This document shows, piece after piece, positions 32,782 to 42,231 of a stretch of 64,000 nt of DNA (its first letter is position 1; each line of letters starts with the position of its first letter). The position numbers were made by a program, and so were the translations under genes. Source of the DNA: Amycolatopsis cihanbeyliensis (GTDB taxonomy: Bacteria > Actinomycetota > Actinomycetes > Mycobacteriales > Pseudonocardiaceae); the NCBI RefSeq assembly GCF_006715045.1, contig NZ_VFML01000001.1, positions 620,001-684,000 of the forward strand, given 5' to 3'. The notes beneath the pieces are model-generated. The model was not told where the DNA came from. It saw only the letters and a program-made list of their open reading frames with translations, and did no database searches.

Positions 32782-32825
32782 GCACATTGAAGGCTACTCC
32801 CGAGTAAGAAACATTTTCAAGAAAC
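32782..32825. promoter_or_regulatory. Candidate TetR operator region between lipase and regulator
   Basis: The divergent gap holds TACTCCCGAGTA (32795-32806; inverted TACTC/GAGTA) and a direct repeat AAGAAAC at 32806-32812 and 32819-32825, exactly 13 bases apart. Autoregulation by the adjacent TetR protein is inferred. Confidence 0.4.
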
Positions 32826-32877
32826 TCTTCCAGGAACTTTGTGCAAGCAGCCCACGGGGATGGGTAGGCTGAGCGGT

Positions 32878-33474
32878 ATGCCGCAATCGTTGAGCCCTCG
32901 CACCCGTTCCCGGCCCCGGCGAGACGCGCTGCTGGATGCCGCGATCGAGGTGATCGGCGAGCACGGAGTGGCCGGCACCACCCACCGCGCGGTCACCGAA
33001 CGGGCGGGCGTACCCCTGGCCACCGCGAGCTACTACTTCTCCTCGATCGGCGAGCTGATCTCCGAGGCCCTGCGCAAGTTCGCCGCGGAACGGGCCGAGA
33101 CGCTGGCCCCACCCGAACGCGGCACGGGTACCGAGCCGTTCCGGCCCACCGAGGTGGCCGAGTGGGCGGCGGAGCGGTTCATCGAGGTATCGGAGTCCGC
33201 CCGGCTCGCGTTCTTCGAGATGGTGATCAGCTCGGCGCGCCACCAGGAGCTGGCCGAGCCCAAGCATGTCGCGTTGAGCAGTTACTACGAGGCGGCACAG
33301 GCCGGGCTGGCCGCGCTGGACTGCCCGCGGGACGCCGACCAGGCACGGGCGCTGGTCGCGCTCTGCCTCGGCTTCAGCCTGCTCCAGCTCGCCGATCCGC
33401 GGGCCGACGACCGTGCGCAGCTCGGCACGGCGTTGTACCAGTTGTTCAGCGGGCAGCGGTCAGCGCGGGACTGA
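32878..33474 (+). CDS. TetR-family transcriptional regulator
   Basis: A 198-residue repressor-like protein. The N-terminal helix-turn-helix spans about residues 12-58 (RRDALLDAAIEVIGEHGVAG, then THRAVTERAGVPLATASYYFSS, the typical TetR recognition helix). The C-terminal helical ligand-binding domain is unassigned. The ATG at 32878 gives the usual short pre-HTH arm; ATG 32860 is an in-frame alternative. It diverges from a secreted lipase and overlaps the convergent glycosyltransferase gene by 29 bases. Its ligand is unknown. Confidence 0.88.
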   Translation: MPQSLSPRTRSRPRRDALLDAAIEVIGEHGVAGTTHRAVTERAGVPLATASYYFSSIGELISEALRKFAAERAETLAPPERGTGTEPFRPTEVAEWAAERFIEVSESARLAFFEMVISSARHQELAEPKHVALSSYYEAAQAGLAALDCPRDADQARALVALCLGFSLLQLADPRADDRAQLGTALYQLFSGQRSARD

Positions 33475-34681
33475 CCGGCTGCCGCTCGAGGTGCGGCTCC
33501 CCGGGCGGGGTGTGCCCGCGTTTCCCGCGCACCAGCAGAAACAGCCCGAGCAGCACCGGGAACAGCACGTAGGTGTTGCTGAGCACGAAGGTCAGCGGGT
33601 TCAGCGCACTGACCGGCACGTGCATCGGCCGGAGCACGAACACCACCAGGGTCACCGGCAGCAGCCACCTCGCGGCCCGGTCGCCGCTCGCGGCCTCGAT
33701 CACCAGCAGGACCACCAGCGGCACGGCCCACACCCAGTGGTGCACCCAGGAGACCGGGCTGACCAGCAACGCGAGATACCCGGTCACCAGCAGCGCGTGC
33801 ACCGGCCTGCCCTGCCGGTGATAGCGGCGCACCAGCACCACCGCACCGACCGCGAGCACGGCGCCGATCCCGTATCCCGCGTACTGCGACCAGGACGCGT
33901 CCCCGGTGAGCCTGCGCACCACGGCACCGAGGGACTGGTTCCAGACCAGCGCCGTCGGCCCGATCCGGGAGGAGTCGAACACGGTGTGCGTCCAGAAGCG
34001 AACGGTGTCGTGCGGGATGAGCAGCAGCATCAGGCCCTGCGAAACCAGGAAGGTCGCGGCGGCGCGTGCGGCGTCGACCCGGCGGCCGATCAGCGCCAGG
34101 TGCACCACGAAGATCAGCGGAGTCAACTTGGTCGCCGCGGCCAGCCCGACCAGCACCCCGCCCGCGTGCCGCCCGCGCCCCGTGGCGCCACAGACCACGA
34201 GCAGGTCCAGCACGATGAGCGCCATCAGCACCGCATTGATCTGCCCGTAGCCGAGGGTGGTCCACACCGGCTGCAGCCCGAGCAGCGCCAGGCCGAGCAG
34301 CACCGCGCCCCATCCGGGCTGCAACCAGGACGGCCTGCGCGGCGACCTCCGCAACACGACGTAGGCGACGAGCACCACGGCCAGCACGGACCCCACGTTC
34401 AGCAACGCCCAGCCGAGCTGTTCCGGGATGGCCACGAGCGGCACGAACACGAGCGCGGCGAACGGCGAGTAGGTGAAGGGCAGCCGGGCGTATTCGGGGG
34501 TGAAGGGCAGAATGTCCGAGTCGTACAGCGACCGCCCGTGCAGCAGGGTCTCCGCCCCGGCGCGGTACACGGCGGTGTCCACGCCCCCGGGAATGTTCTC
34601 CAGGTAGCAGCTCAACCCGCTGATCACACAACCGACCGCGGCGATGGCCAGCAGCAGCCATCTCCCCCAGCGAAACCGCAC
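33446..34681 (-). CDS. Polytopic glycosyltransferase, GT87/DUF2029 family
   Basis: A 411-residue integral membrane protein with about ten helices, resembling polyprenyl-phosphate-mannose-dependent alpha-(1,2)-mannosyltransferases (PimE-like, GT87). The family's catalytic Asp is probably in NIPGGVDTAVYRAGAETLL (about residue 35), followed by LPFTYSPFAALVFVP (about 70) and LVSPVSWVHHWVW near the C-terminal third. Such enzymes add mannose to lipids or polysaccharides at the outer face of the membrane. GTG 34681 (preceded by GGGGGGAC) is preferred; TTG 34714 would add 11 residues. The 3' end overlaps the convergent TetR gene. Confidence 0.85.
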   Translation of the reverse strand: MRFRWGRWLLLAIAAVGCVISGLSCYLENIPGGVDTAVYRAGAETLLHGRSLYDSDILPFTPEYARLPFTYSPFAALVFVPLVAIPEQLGWALLNVGSVLAVVLVAYVVLRRSPRRPSWLQPGWGAVLLGLALLGLQPVWTTLGYGQINAVLMALIVLDLLVVCGATGRGRHAGGVLVGLAAATKLTPLIFVVHLALIGRRVDAARAAATFLVSQGLMLLLIPHDTVRFWTHTVFDSSRIGPTALVWNQSLGAVVRRLTGDASWSQYAGYGIGAVLAVGAVVLVRRYHRQGRPVHALLVTGYLALLVSPVSWVHHWVWAVPLVVLLVIEAASGDRAARWLLPVTLVVFVLRPMHVPVSALNPLTFVLSNTYVLFPVLLGLFLLVRGKRGHTPPGEPHLERQPVSPALTAAR

Positions 34682-34832
34682 GGCGTCCCCCCGGTCCTGA
34701 CCACCCGAACCCAACGGTCAGGAATTTACCAGGACGGTCATCGAGTGGTGATCGACCCCCGCCGTGCGATGCCTGCCCGGCCACCACGGCGAGTCCACCG
34801 TGGCCGCCCCTCACCGGGCAGGCACCCGCCGG

Positions 34833-35168
34833 TCACATCACGTCGACATGATAATTGGCGACCCGCGCCGAACTGAGCAGCCCGCCATGGCATTCCGCGA
34901 CGGAAGGACCGAAACCGGCCTCGGTCCAGTTGCCCCGCGCATACCACGAGGAAAGAATTGAAGAACAGTGCGCCACCACCCGGAACGAGTACGGCGGATG
35001 GGGCACGTGGTAACAGTTCACCGATATGCCCTGGCCGTAGGAGAAGTCATAGCGGAAAACATGACATCCCGGCGGAGGATGGTCCGATGCCGATGCCGAG
35101 GCCGGCGCCGATGCGAGACCGACCATCGCGACAACACCCGCGAGCATACCGACAATTTTGCGTACCAT
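34833..35168 (-). CDS. Small secreted cysteine-containing protein, unknown function
   Basis: A 111-residue precursor: a clear signal peptide (MVRKIVGMLAGVVAMVGLA, cleavage near ASASA, about residue 29) then about 80 residues. The mature part has four cysteines (PGCHVF, VNCYH, AHCSS, AECHGG), suggesting two disulfides, and many aromatic and His residues. ATG 35168 has GGGAG 5 bases upstream; an upstream in-frame start would ruin the signal peptide. I do not recognise a family. It lies upstream of the glycosyltransferase and downstream of ispG with its own AT-rich leader, so it is probably monocistronic. Confidence 0.7.
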   Translation of the reverse strand: MVRKIVGMLAGVVAMVGLASAPASASASDHPPPGCHVFRYDFSYGQGISVNCYHVPHPPYSFRVVAHCSSILSSWYARGNWTEAGFGPSVAECHGGLLSSARVANYHVDVM

Positions 35169-35387
35169 GATGACTCCCGCCCCGCGTACCGAGGAAACGA
35201 TTACTTGACAACTAGCAGAGTAGAAGGCCGGAGGAATTACCCGCAATCACCGGATAAGCGACAACTAATCGCTGGCGGTGACCGCGGCTGCTCCAACTGA
35301 GGGAGGCCACAACCGTCCGGAGTGGTCGGTCGAACCGGGAATTCTCCGATCGGTAGCGCTCGGTTTCCGCCGGTTCCGCGCGGTTGT

Positions 35388-36494
35388 TCAGCACCGTTGC
35401 GACCAGTCCCTGCTGAGCGCCTCCTCCAGCAGCGTTTCGACGATCTTGCTCTCCGGTACCGTACGCACCACCTCACCCCGGACGAAAATCTGGCCCTTGC
35501 CGTTGCCCGAGGAGACCCCGAGATCGGCCTCCCTCGCCTCGCCGGGACCGTTGACCACGCAACCCATCACGGCCACCCGCAGTGGAATGGGGAAGTCCTC
35601 GAACGCCGCGGCGACCTCCTCGGTGAGCCGGTAGACGTCCACCTGCGCACGGCCGCAGGAGGGGCAGGACACGATCTCCAGCCTGCGCGGCCGCAGGCCG
35701 AGCGACTCCAGGATCTGGCTGCCCACCTTGATCTCCTCGACCGGCGGCGCGGAGAGCGACACCCGAATCGTGTCGCCGATCCCCTCGCCGAGCAGCACAC
35801 CGAACGCCACGGCCGACTTCACGGTCCCCTGCGGAGGTGGTCCGGCCTCGGTGACGCCGAGATGCAGCGGGTAGTCGCAACGCTGCGCCAGCATGCGGTA
35901 CGCCTCGATCATCACCAGCGGGTCATGGTGCTTGACCGAGAGCTTCAGGTCGCCGAAGCCGTGCTCCTCGAACAGCGAGCACTCCCACAGTGCCGACTCC
36001 ACCATCGCCTCCGCGGTGGCCTTGCCGTACTTCGCCAGCAGCCGCCCGTCCAGCGAGCCCGCGTTCACCCCGATCCGGATCGGGGTGAACGCCGCCGAGG
36101 CCGCCCGCGCGATCTCGGCGACCTTGTCGTCGAACTTCTTGATGTTGCCGGGATTCACCCGTACCGCCGCGCATCCCGCGTCGATCGCGGCGAACACGTA
36201 CTTCGGCTGGAAGTGGATGTCCGCCACCACCGGGATCTGCGACTTGGCCGCGATGGCGGGCAAGGCGTCCGCGTCGTCCTGCGAGGGCACCGCAACCCGC
36301 ACGATCTGGCAGCCCGCGGCGGTGAGCTCGGCGATCTGTTGCAAGGTCGCGTCGACATCGGCGGTCACCGTGGTGGTCATGGACTGCACTGACACCGGCG
36401 CGCCGTCGCCGACCGGCACATCGCCGACCAGGACACGGCGGGACGGCCGGCGGGCCAGCACCGGTCCCGGCATGCCCAGTTCAACGAGACTCAT
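35388..36494 (-). CDS. ispG: IspG, 4-hydroxy-3-methylbut-2-enyl diphosphate synthase
   Basis: A 368-residue MEP-pathway enzyme that reduces methylerythritol cyclodiphosphate to HMBPP using a [4Fe-4S] cluster. The TIM-barrel half includes VSVQSMTTT (about residue 30), [14 protein letters not shown] (about 85) and [13 protein letters not shown] (about 110). The cluster ligands are in SCPSCGR (about 270) and [11 protein letters not shown] (about 305). The length is normal. ATG 36494 follows GGAGGT. It is the last gene of the encapsulin operon, 44 bases after ispH. The association with shell genes suggests a copy dedicated to a special isoprenoid; whether another ispG exists cannot be seen. Confidence 0.95.
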   Translation of the reverse strand: MSLVELGMPGPVLARRPSRRVLVGDVPVGDGAPVSVQSMTTTVTADVDATLQQIAELTAAGCQIVRVAVPSQDDADALPAIAAKSQIPVVADIHFQPKYVFAAIDAGCAAVRVNPGNIKKFDDKVAEIARAASAAFTPIRIGVNAGSLDGRLLAKYGKATAEAMVESALWECSLFEEHGFGDLKLSVKHHDPLVMIEAYRMLAQRCDYPLHLGVTEAGPPPQGTVKSAVAFGVLLGEGIGDTIRVSLSAPPVEEIKVGSQILESLGLRPRRLEIVSCPSCGRAQVDVYRLTEEVAAAFEDFPIPLRVAVMGCVVNGPGEAREADLGVSSGNGKGQIFVRGEVVRTVPESKIVETLLEEALSRDWSQRC

Positions 36495-36538
36495 CGAGCA
36501 ACCTCCGGAAAGCGTCGGGAAATCGGGCGGGAGCACCC

Positions 36539-37504
36539 TCACCGCACCGCCGACGGCAGGGTGAAGTGGATGGTTTCGCGGGTGGTCTCGTGCGCGTGCA
36601 CGGTGACCGGACCGAGCTCGCCCAGTGCGGCGATCACGTCGTCGACAAGGCTCTCCGGGGCCGAGGCGCCCGCGGTCAGCCCCACGGTGCCCACCCCGGC
36701 CAACCACTCCGGCCGGATATCGCCCGCGTCGTCGATGAGCCGGGCCGGGGTGCCCTGGCGCTGGGCCAGCTCGACCAACCGGACCGAGTTGGACGAGTTG
36801 GCCGAGCCGACCACGAGTACCAGGTCGGACTCCTCGGCCACCCCGCGCAGCGCGTCCTGGCGGTTGGTGGTGGCGTAACAGATGTCATCCGAGGCGGGGC
36901 CACGCAGCTCGGGAAACCGCTCCCGGAGCGCCGTGATCACCTCCTCGGTCTCGTCCACCGACAACGTGGTCTGGGTCAGGTAGGACACCCGAGTCGGGTC
37001 GGGCACGCGCAGGTGCTCCACCTCGGCCACGTTCTGCACCAGCACGGTGTCCTCCGGCGCCTCACCCAGGGTGCCCTCGACCTCCTCGTGCCCCGCATGC
37101 CCGATCAGCAGTACGGTGTCGCCCCGGCCGGCGAACCGGCGCGCCTCGGCGTGCACCTTGGTCACCAGCGGGCAGGTCGCGTCGATCACGTGCAGGTCGC
37201 GCCGGCCGGCCTCCTCGCGCACCGCGGGCGAGACGCCGTGCGCGGAGAACACCAGGGTGGCCCCGTCCGGGACACCGTCCAGCTCATCCACGAACACCGC
37301 GCCCCTGGCCTCGAGATCGGCGACCACGTGGGTGTTGTGCACGATCTGCTTGCGCACGTAGATCGGTCCGCCCCAGCGTCGCAGGGCTTGTTCCACCACG
37401 TCGATGGCCCGCTCCACGCCCGCGCAGAAGGAGCGGGGTGAGGCCAGCAGCACCGTGCGCGGCCCGGCGACCGGACGCCAGGCAGGATCATCCGCATTGA
37501 TCAT
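36539..37504 (-). CDS. ispH: IspH, 4-hydroxy-3-methylbut-2-enyl diphosphate reductase
   Basis: A 321-residue [4Fe-4S] reductase turning HMBPP into IPP and DMAPP. The three cluster cysteines are in [13 protein letters not shown] (about residue 24), [11 protein letters not shown] (about 107) and [11 protein letters not shown] (about 205). Substrate-binding histidines appear in IVHNTHVV and [10 protein letters not shown], and SANSSNS (about 235) matches the conserved SxN phosphate loop. ATG 37504 has GGAG upstream. It lies 28 bases after the polyprenyl synthase gene and feeds that enzyme with its substrates, completing with ispG the last two MEP steps inside this operon. Confidence 0.95.
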   Translation of the reverse strand: MINADDPAWRPVAGPRTVLLASPRSFCAGVERAIDVVEQALRRWGGPIYVRKQIVHNTHVVADLEARGAVFVDELDGVPDGATLVFSAHGVSPAVREEAGRRDLHVIDATCPLVTKVHAEARRFAGRGDTVLLIGHAGHEEVEGTLGEAPEDTVLVQNVAEVEHLRVPDPTRVSYLTQTTLSVDETEEVITALRERFPELRGPASDDICYATTNRQDALRGVAEESDLVLVVGSANSSNSVRLVELAQRQGTPARLIDDAGDIRPEWLAGVGTVGLTAGASAPESLVDDVIAALGELGPVTVHAHETTRETIHFTLPSAVR

Positions 37505-37532
37505 GTCGTTCACTCCGATGATTCGGGAAAGG

Positions 37533-38573
37533 TCAGCGATCGCGACGGGTGACGAGCCGGGCCAGCGCCGCCAACTCGGCGCCCGCACGCGGCCGCGGGC
37601 CGGCCGCGGCGAGGTCACGCAGTGCCCTCGCCAGCAGCTCGTCGGCCTGCTCCTGGCTCCAGTCACGCGCCCCTGTCGCGTCGATCAGCTCCGCGGCGCG
37701 GACCAGCTCCGTGCCGGACAGCGGCTGCTCGCGGTAGTACAAGGTGGCCAGTTCCCTGCCCTGCGGGGTGTCCGAGGTGAGCGCGGCGACCACCGGCATG
37801 GATTTCTTCCGGTTCTGCAGGTCCGAGTAGACCGGTTTCCCGGTGACCGCGGGCTCGCCCCAGATCCCGAGCAGGTCGTCGACGAACTGGAAAGCCAGCC
37901 CCAGCTGTGCCCCGAACCGGCGCAGCCGGTCCACCTGCTCGGGACCGCCGCCGGCGAAGGCCCCGCCGAGCGCCGTCGTGCAGCCCAGCAACGCCCCGGT
38001 CTTACCCTCCGCCATCCGCAGGCACTCCGCCAGCCCCACATCGGAGCGCGTCTCGAAGACCAGGTCGGCGCTCTGTCCACCGACCAGTTCCTGCACCGCG
38101 GCGGCCAGGGTCCGGATCCCCTGCTGCGCAGCCGGATGACCGCTGCGGGCGAGCACGTCCAGCGCGAGAGTGAGCAAGGAGTCCCCGGCCAGGATCGCCG
38201 CCCCGACACCGAACACACTCCACGCCGTGGGCCGGTGGCGACGGGTGACGTCGCCGTCCATCACGTCGTCGTGCAGCAACGAGAAGTTGTGCACCAGCTC
38301 CACCGCCACGGCGGCCGGAACCGCGTCCGCCGGCCTGCCGCCCGCCGCCTCGGCGGCCAGCAGCACCATGGCGGGCCGGATGGCCTTGCCGCCGGCCTCC
38401 CGTAACGAGCGCCCGTTCTCGTCCCACCAGCCGAGGTGATAGCCGGTGACGTGCCGCATCTCCGACGGCAGCGTGTCGACCGCCGTGCGCAACGCGGGAT
38501 CGACGAGGCCGCGGCCTGCGGACAGCACCTCCGGCACCGGCCTGCCCTCGGTCATCACATCCGAGATGGCCAT
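37533..38573 (-). CDS. Polyprenyl diphosphate synthase, likely encapsulin cargo
   Basis: A 346-residue trans-prenyltransferase (FPP/GGPP synthase fold) that condenses IPP units onto an allylic diphosphate. The first aspartate-rich motif is [18 protein letters not shown] (DDxxD, about residue 95) and the second is [12 protein letters not shown] (about 235). [13 protein letters not shown] (about 60) is the IPP-binding segment. The second motif is DDLLG rather than DDxxD, a variation found in some actinobacterial enzymes. The chain length cannot be read safely. ATG 38573 lies only 7 bases after the shell gene stop, strongly coupling the two. Polyprenyl synthases are a recognised cargo class for family 2B encapsulins. 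The first 30 or so residues could hold a loading segment, but no long disordered tail is seen. Confidence 0.9.
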   Translation of the reverse strand: MAISDVMTEGRPVPEVLSAGRGLVDPALRTAVDTLPSEMRHVTGYHLGWWDENGRSLREAGGKAIRPAMVLLAAEAAGGRPADAVPAAVAVELVHNFSLLHDDVMDGDVTRRHRPTAWSVFGVGAAILAGDSLLTLALDVLARSGHPAAQQGIRTLAAAVQELVGGQSADLVFETRSDVGLAECLRMAEGKTGALLGCTTALGGAFAGGGPEQVDRLRRFGAQLGLAFQFVDDLLGIWGEPAVTGKPVYSDLQNRKKSMPVVAALTSDTPQGRELATLYYREQPLSGTELVRAAELIDATGARDWSQEQADELLARALRDLAAAGPRPRAGAELAALARLVTRRDR

Positions 38574-38580
38574 GCGCGGC

Positions 38581-39999
38581 TCAACCTTCCCTGCCGATCT
38601 CGACATGCTCGAGTACGCCGAGCGCATCCGGAACGAGCACGGCCGCCGAGTAGTACGCGCTGACCAGATAGGACAGGATGGCCTTGGCGTCCACACCACG
38701 GAACCGGACGGACAGCCCGGGCTCGTACTCGTCCGGCAGACCGGTCTCGTGCAGCCCGATGACCCCCTCGTGCTCCTCACCGGTGCGCATGACCATGATC
38801 GAGCTGGTCCCGGTGTCGGAGATCGGGATCTTGTCGCAGGGCAACAGCGGCACCCCGCGCCAGGACATCGCCGTACGGTCGCCGACGTCGAGTGCCTCCG
38901 GGTAGACGCCCCGGCGCGTGCACTCCCTGCCGAAGGCGGCGATGGCGCGCGGGTGCGCGAAGAAGAACTCCGACCTGCGCCGCCTGCTGAGCAGCTCGTC
39001 CAGGTCGTCCGGGGTGGGCGGCCCGGTGCGGGTCTGGACGCGCTGCCTGAGGTCGGCGTTGTGCAGCAACCCGAACTCCCGGTTGTTGACCAACTCGTGC
39101 TCCTGCCGCTCACGCAGGGCCTGGATGGTCAGCCGTAGCTGCTGCTCGGTCTGGTCCATCGGGTTGTTGTACAGATCGGCGACGCGAGTATGGATCCGCA
39201 GCACGGTCTGCGCCAGGCTCAGCTCGTACTCGCGGGGCGCCGCCTCGTAGTCCACAAAGGTCGCCGGCAGGCTGGGCTCCCCCGCATGCCCCGAAGCCAG
39301 CTCGATATCGGCCTCGCCGAGCTTGTTCCGCGGCTCGGGCCGATGCGCGCGGACCCGATCCAGATGCGCACGCAGCCGGTCGGACCGGCCGAGCAGGTCC
39401 TCGAACCGCTGCCGGGGCAGCGCGAGCACGGTGCACGGGGTCACCGCCTGCACCGTGAAGTCCCACAGGTTGCCGGATTCGAGCAGCATTGTGGAGCCGA
39501 AGTGCTCGCCATCGGCCATGGTGCCGAGCACCGTGCGGTCGCCGTACTCGCCCGCGCCCAGCCGGTTCGCCTTGCCGTGCGCGATCAGGTACACCCGGTC
39601 CGCGCGGTGCCCGAACTCGGCGATCACCTCGCCCGGCTGGAACTGCTCCTGCTCGAACCGGTCGGCCAGCGCGTCCAGTACGTCCTCGTCGTCGAACCCG
39701 CGCAGCGGCGCGAGTTCCCGCAACTCCTGCGGGATCACCCGCACCGCGGAGCCGGTGTTCACGAAGGTGACCCTGCCGTCGCCGAGGGTGTAGGTGAGCC
39801 TGCGGTTCACCCGGTACGTACCACCCTTCGTCTCCACCCAGGGCAGCTTCCGCAGCAGCCACCGCGGCGAGATGCCCTGCATCTGCGGCACCGACTTGGT
39901 CGTCGTGGCCAGTTGCCGCGCGGCCGCCGTGCCGAGGCTGTGCGGCGGCCTGCCCTCCGCACCCGCGTCCGGCTCGGCCGTTTCCGTTGTCGCAGTCAC
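38581..39999 (-). CDS. Family 2B encapsulin shell protein (EshA-like), copy 1
   Basis: A 472-residue cyclic-nucleotide-binding-domain protein of the EshA type, now understood as an HK97-fold encapsulin with a CNB-like domain inserted in the shell subunit. The N-terminal arm includes [20 protein letters not shown] (about residues 20-40). The CNB-like fold spans about 95-205 ([32 protein letters not shown]). The HK97 part follows, with [32 protein letters not shown] and a C-terminal [17 protein letters not shown]. In the phosphate cassette the usual Arg is missing (LWDFTVQA), so nucleotide binding may be altered or lost. The GTG at 39999 is chosen for the upstream GGTGGG; TTG 40014 and GTG 40011 are alternatives. 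The shell probably encloses the prenyl synthase encoded next. Confidence 0.88.
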   Translation of the reverse strand: MTATTETAEPDAGAEGRPPHSLGTAAARQLATTTKSVPQMQGISPRWLLRKLPWVETKGGTYRVNRRLTYTLGDGRVTFVNTGSAVRVIPQELRELAPLRGFDDEDVLDALADRFEQEQFQPGEVIAEFGHRADRVYLIAHGKANRLGAGEYGDRTVLGTMADGEHFGSTMLLESGNLWDFTVQAVTPCTVLALPRQRFEDLLGRSDRLRAHLDRVRAHRPEPRNKLGEADIELASGHAGEPSLPATFVDYEAAPREYELSLAQTVLRIHTRVADLYNNPMDQTEQQLRLTIQALRERQEHELVNNREFGLLHNADLRQRVQTRTGPPTPDDLDELLSRRRRSEFFFAHPRAIAAFGRECTRRGVYPEALDVGDRTAMSWRGVPLLPCDKIPISDTGTSSIMVMRTGEEHEGVIGLHETGLPDEYEPGLSVRFRGVDAKAILSYLVSAYYSAAVLVPDALGVLEHVEIGREG

Positions 40000-40091
40000 G
40001 ATGAAGCCCACCAATCTGTACGGTCGCCTGTGGAAAGCGCCAAGCGCGCCGGCTCGTGCCGGCTACGCCTGACGCCGTAGGTGGATATCGC

Positions 40092-41504
40092 TCAGTCCGC
40101 GCGCCCGATCTCGACGCGCTCGAGAATGCCGAGTGCGTCCGGGACCAGCACGGCCGCCGAGTAGTACGCGCTGACCAGGTAGGAGATGATCGCCTTCTCG
40201 TCGATACCCATGAACCGGACGGACAGGCCCGGCTGGTACTCGTCCGGCAGCCCGGTCTGGTGCAGCCCGACGACACCCTGCTGCTCCTCACCGGCGCGCA
40301 TCAGCAGGATCGAGCTGGTGCGAGTCTCGGTGACCGGGATCTTGTTGCACGGGAACATCGGCACCCCGCGCCACGCCGGCACCATGTGCCCACCGATGTC
40401 CACACTCTGCGGGTAGAGCCCGTTGCGGTTGCACTCCCGGCCGAAGGCCGCGATGGCACGCGGGTGGGCGAGGAAGAAGCTCGGCTCCTTCCACACCGTC
40501 GCCAGCAGTTCATCCAGATCGTCCGGGGTGGGCGGACCGGACCGCGTGTGGATACGCTGCTTGAGGTCGGCGTTGTGCAGCAGCCCGAACTCCCGGCTGT
40601 TGATCATCTCGTGCTCCTGCCGCTCGCGGAGCGCCTCGATGGTCAACCGCAACTGCTGCTCGGTCTGGTTCATCGGCTGGTTGTAGAGGTCGGCGATCCG
40701 GCTGTGCACCCGCAACACCGTCTGCGCGACGCTGAGCTCGTACTCCCGCGGCGCCGACTCGTAGTCCACGAAGGTGCCGGGAAGGTCCGGCTCCCCGGTG
40801 TGGCCGGACGCCACCTCGACCGCGGCCTCGCCGTAGTCGTTGCGCGCCGAGACGAGGCTCGCCCGGTACCGCTCCACATGGTCGCGAAGTTGGTCGGACT
40901 GGTCGAGCAGGTCGTCGAAGGCCCGCTGCGGCAGCACCAGCACGGTGCACGCGGTGGTCGCCTTGACCGTGAAGTCCCAGATGCTCTGCGGGTCGAGCAG
41001 CGTCTCGTCGCCGAAGTGGTCGCCGTCGGCCAGCACATCCAGCGCGGTCTCGTCGCCGTACTCGCCGGGGCCGAACCTGCTCAGCTTCCCGTGCGCGATG
41101 AGGAGGGCCTGATCGGAAAGGTGCCCGAACTCCACCAGCACGTCGCCCGGTTCGTACTCGCGCTGCTCGAACCGGTCGGCCAGCGCGCTCAGCACCTCCT
41201 CGTCGTCGAACCCGCGCAGCAACGGCAGCTCGCGCAGTTCCTGGGGGATCACCCGCACCGCGGAGCCCGTGGCGGAGAACGTCACGCGCCCGTCGCCAAC
41301 GGTGTAGGTGAGCCTGCGGTTCACCCGGTACGTGCCACCCTTCGTCTCGACCCAGGGCAACATCCGCAGCAGCCACCGCGAGGAGATGCCCTGCATCTGC
41401 GGCACCGACTTGGTCGTCGTCGCCAGCTTGCGCGCGGCCGCCGTGCCGAGGCTCTGTGGCCGCTCGTCCCCAACGCTGGACTCCACCGGCTCAGTGACGG
41501 TCAC
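40092..41504 (-). CDS. Family 2B encapsulin shell protein (EshA-like), copy 2
   Basis: A 470-residue paralogue of the following gene. The N-terminal arm and core are nearly identical ([40 protein letters not shown]), while the CNB-like insert and loops differ more ([23 protein letters not shown]). Again the phosphate-cassette Arg is absent. The HK97 part includes [20 protein letters not shown] and [28 protein letters not shown]. Two shell genes in tandem suggest a mixed, two-component compartment. The GTG at 41504 mirrors the start chosen for copy 1; TTG 41519 would add five residues. It is the first gene of the five-gene operon, with a 92-base gap before copy 1. Confidence 0.88.
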   Translation of the reverse strand: MTVTEPVESSVGDERPQSLGTAAARKLATTTKSVPQMQGISSRWLLRMLPWVETKGGTYRVNRRLTYTVGDGRVTFSATGSAVRVIPQELRELPLLRGFDDEEVLSALADRFEQREYEPGDVLVEFGHLSDQALLIAHGKLSRFGPGEYGDETALDVLADGDHFGDETLLDPQSIWDFTVKATTACTVLVLPQRAFDDLLDQSDQLRDHVERYRASLVSARNDYGEAAVEVASGHTGEPDLPGTFVDYESAPREYELSVAQTVLRVHSRIADLYNQPMNQTEQQLRLTIEALRERQEHEMINSREFGLLHNADLKQRIHTRSGPPTPDDLDELLATVWKEPSFFLAHPRAIAAFGRECNRNGLYPQSVDIGGHMVPAWRGVPMFPCNKIPVTETRTSSILLMRAGEEQQGVVGLHQTGLPDEYQPGLSVRFMGIDEKAIISYLVSAYYSAAVLVPDALGILERVEIGRAD

Positions 41505-42231
41505 TACGTACACCACCAATCCTAGTAATGCGAGCGGAGAAGAAGATCAGTTTTTCTGATTGATCAAGAACGACAATACATTCGGATCGTCGGCCCAATT
41601 TTCCCCCGAGGGTTCAGGTGGGACCGCTAACTCAACATAGCAAGCGGGAATCGACGCACAAACACACGATCGGGTAGCGGCGACTTCTCACCCGAATGCC
41701 GGGACATGCGGGTAAAACTGCCGGACCGTCGCGCGCGTCCTCCTGGCATCGCCTGCCGTATCGGCGGCGGTCCGACCGGGCCGCGGTCACCGGGCACCCG
41801 ACCGCTTGCACCGGCAGTCGCAGCGTGGACACGAGGGAGTGAAGATCACCGAACACCCTCTGATACCAGCACTTCCGCACCGGACGTATCGGGCATTGTC
41901 GGCACAGTACCTCCGGAAGGGACGGTGCGTACACCCGGTCACGAGCCGGCCGCCACGGTTGGCCCAACGGCCCGGCAACCGCGTGAAAGGCGCGCCGGAG
42001 GACTCGTCGTCCGGCGCTGCGTTCGCCATTTTCACTGCTCCTTTCGGCGAGGTTCTCCTCGCCGTATTCATCTGTCGGATGAATTATTCTCGGCGGACTT
42101 GCCCATGGCGCCGAGCCGTCACTAACTTCGTCACCACATCGAGTGGCGAGCGGTGGTGCGGAATCGGCTACGCCACGCTCTGGGGTTTCTCGGGGTTCTT
42201 CTCCCTCCCCGGGGGCACGGGAAGGAACGGG
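41505..42231. other. Long divergent intergenic region (727 bp)
   Basis: This separates the encapsulin operon (minus) from the DUF4239 gene (plus). The first 120 bases are relatively AT-rich and hold the inverted repeat ATCAG-N5-CTGAT (41546-41560) in the presumed leader or promoter of the shell operon. The rest is GC-rich and contains one possible small minus-strand gene (41787-42029). The plus-strand frame running into the DUF4239 gene shows no coding character before 42232. Confidence 0.5.
41787..42029 (-). CDS. Possible small cysteine-rich protein
   Basis: An 80-codon frame starting at ATG 42029, preceded by the strong ribosome binding site AAAGGAG eight bases upstream. The product begins MANAAPDDESSGAPFT. 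Its C-terminal half is Arg/Cys-rich, with eight cysteines clustered toward the end (SCPRCDCRCK). I recognise no family. About a quarter of codons end in A or T, more than in neighbouring genes, which weakens the case, but the ribosome binding site and the lack of any other gene in this 727-bp gap support it. It could be a zinc-binding or secreted-peptide-like protein, or simply noncoding DNA. Confidence 0.33.
   Translation of the reverse strand: MANAAPDDESSGAPFTRLPGRWANRGGRLVTGCTHRPFRRYCADNARYVRCGSAGIRGCSVIFTPSCPRCDCRCKRSGAR

Noticed and set aside
35169..35387. Possible riboswitch or small RNA between ispG and the small secreted protein
   Set aside because: The 219-bp gap is AT-richer, as a promoter would be, but I found no conserved riboswitch core or terminator-like hairpin.
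41806..42231. 142-codon upstream extension of the DUF4239 gene
   Set aside because: The composition is not coding-like, and GGAAGGAACGGG directly precedes the ATG at 42232, which begins the first membrane helix.
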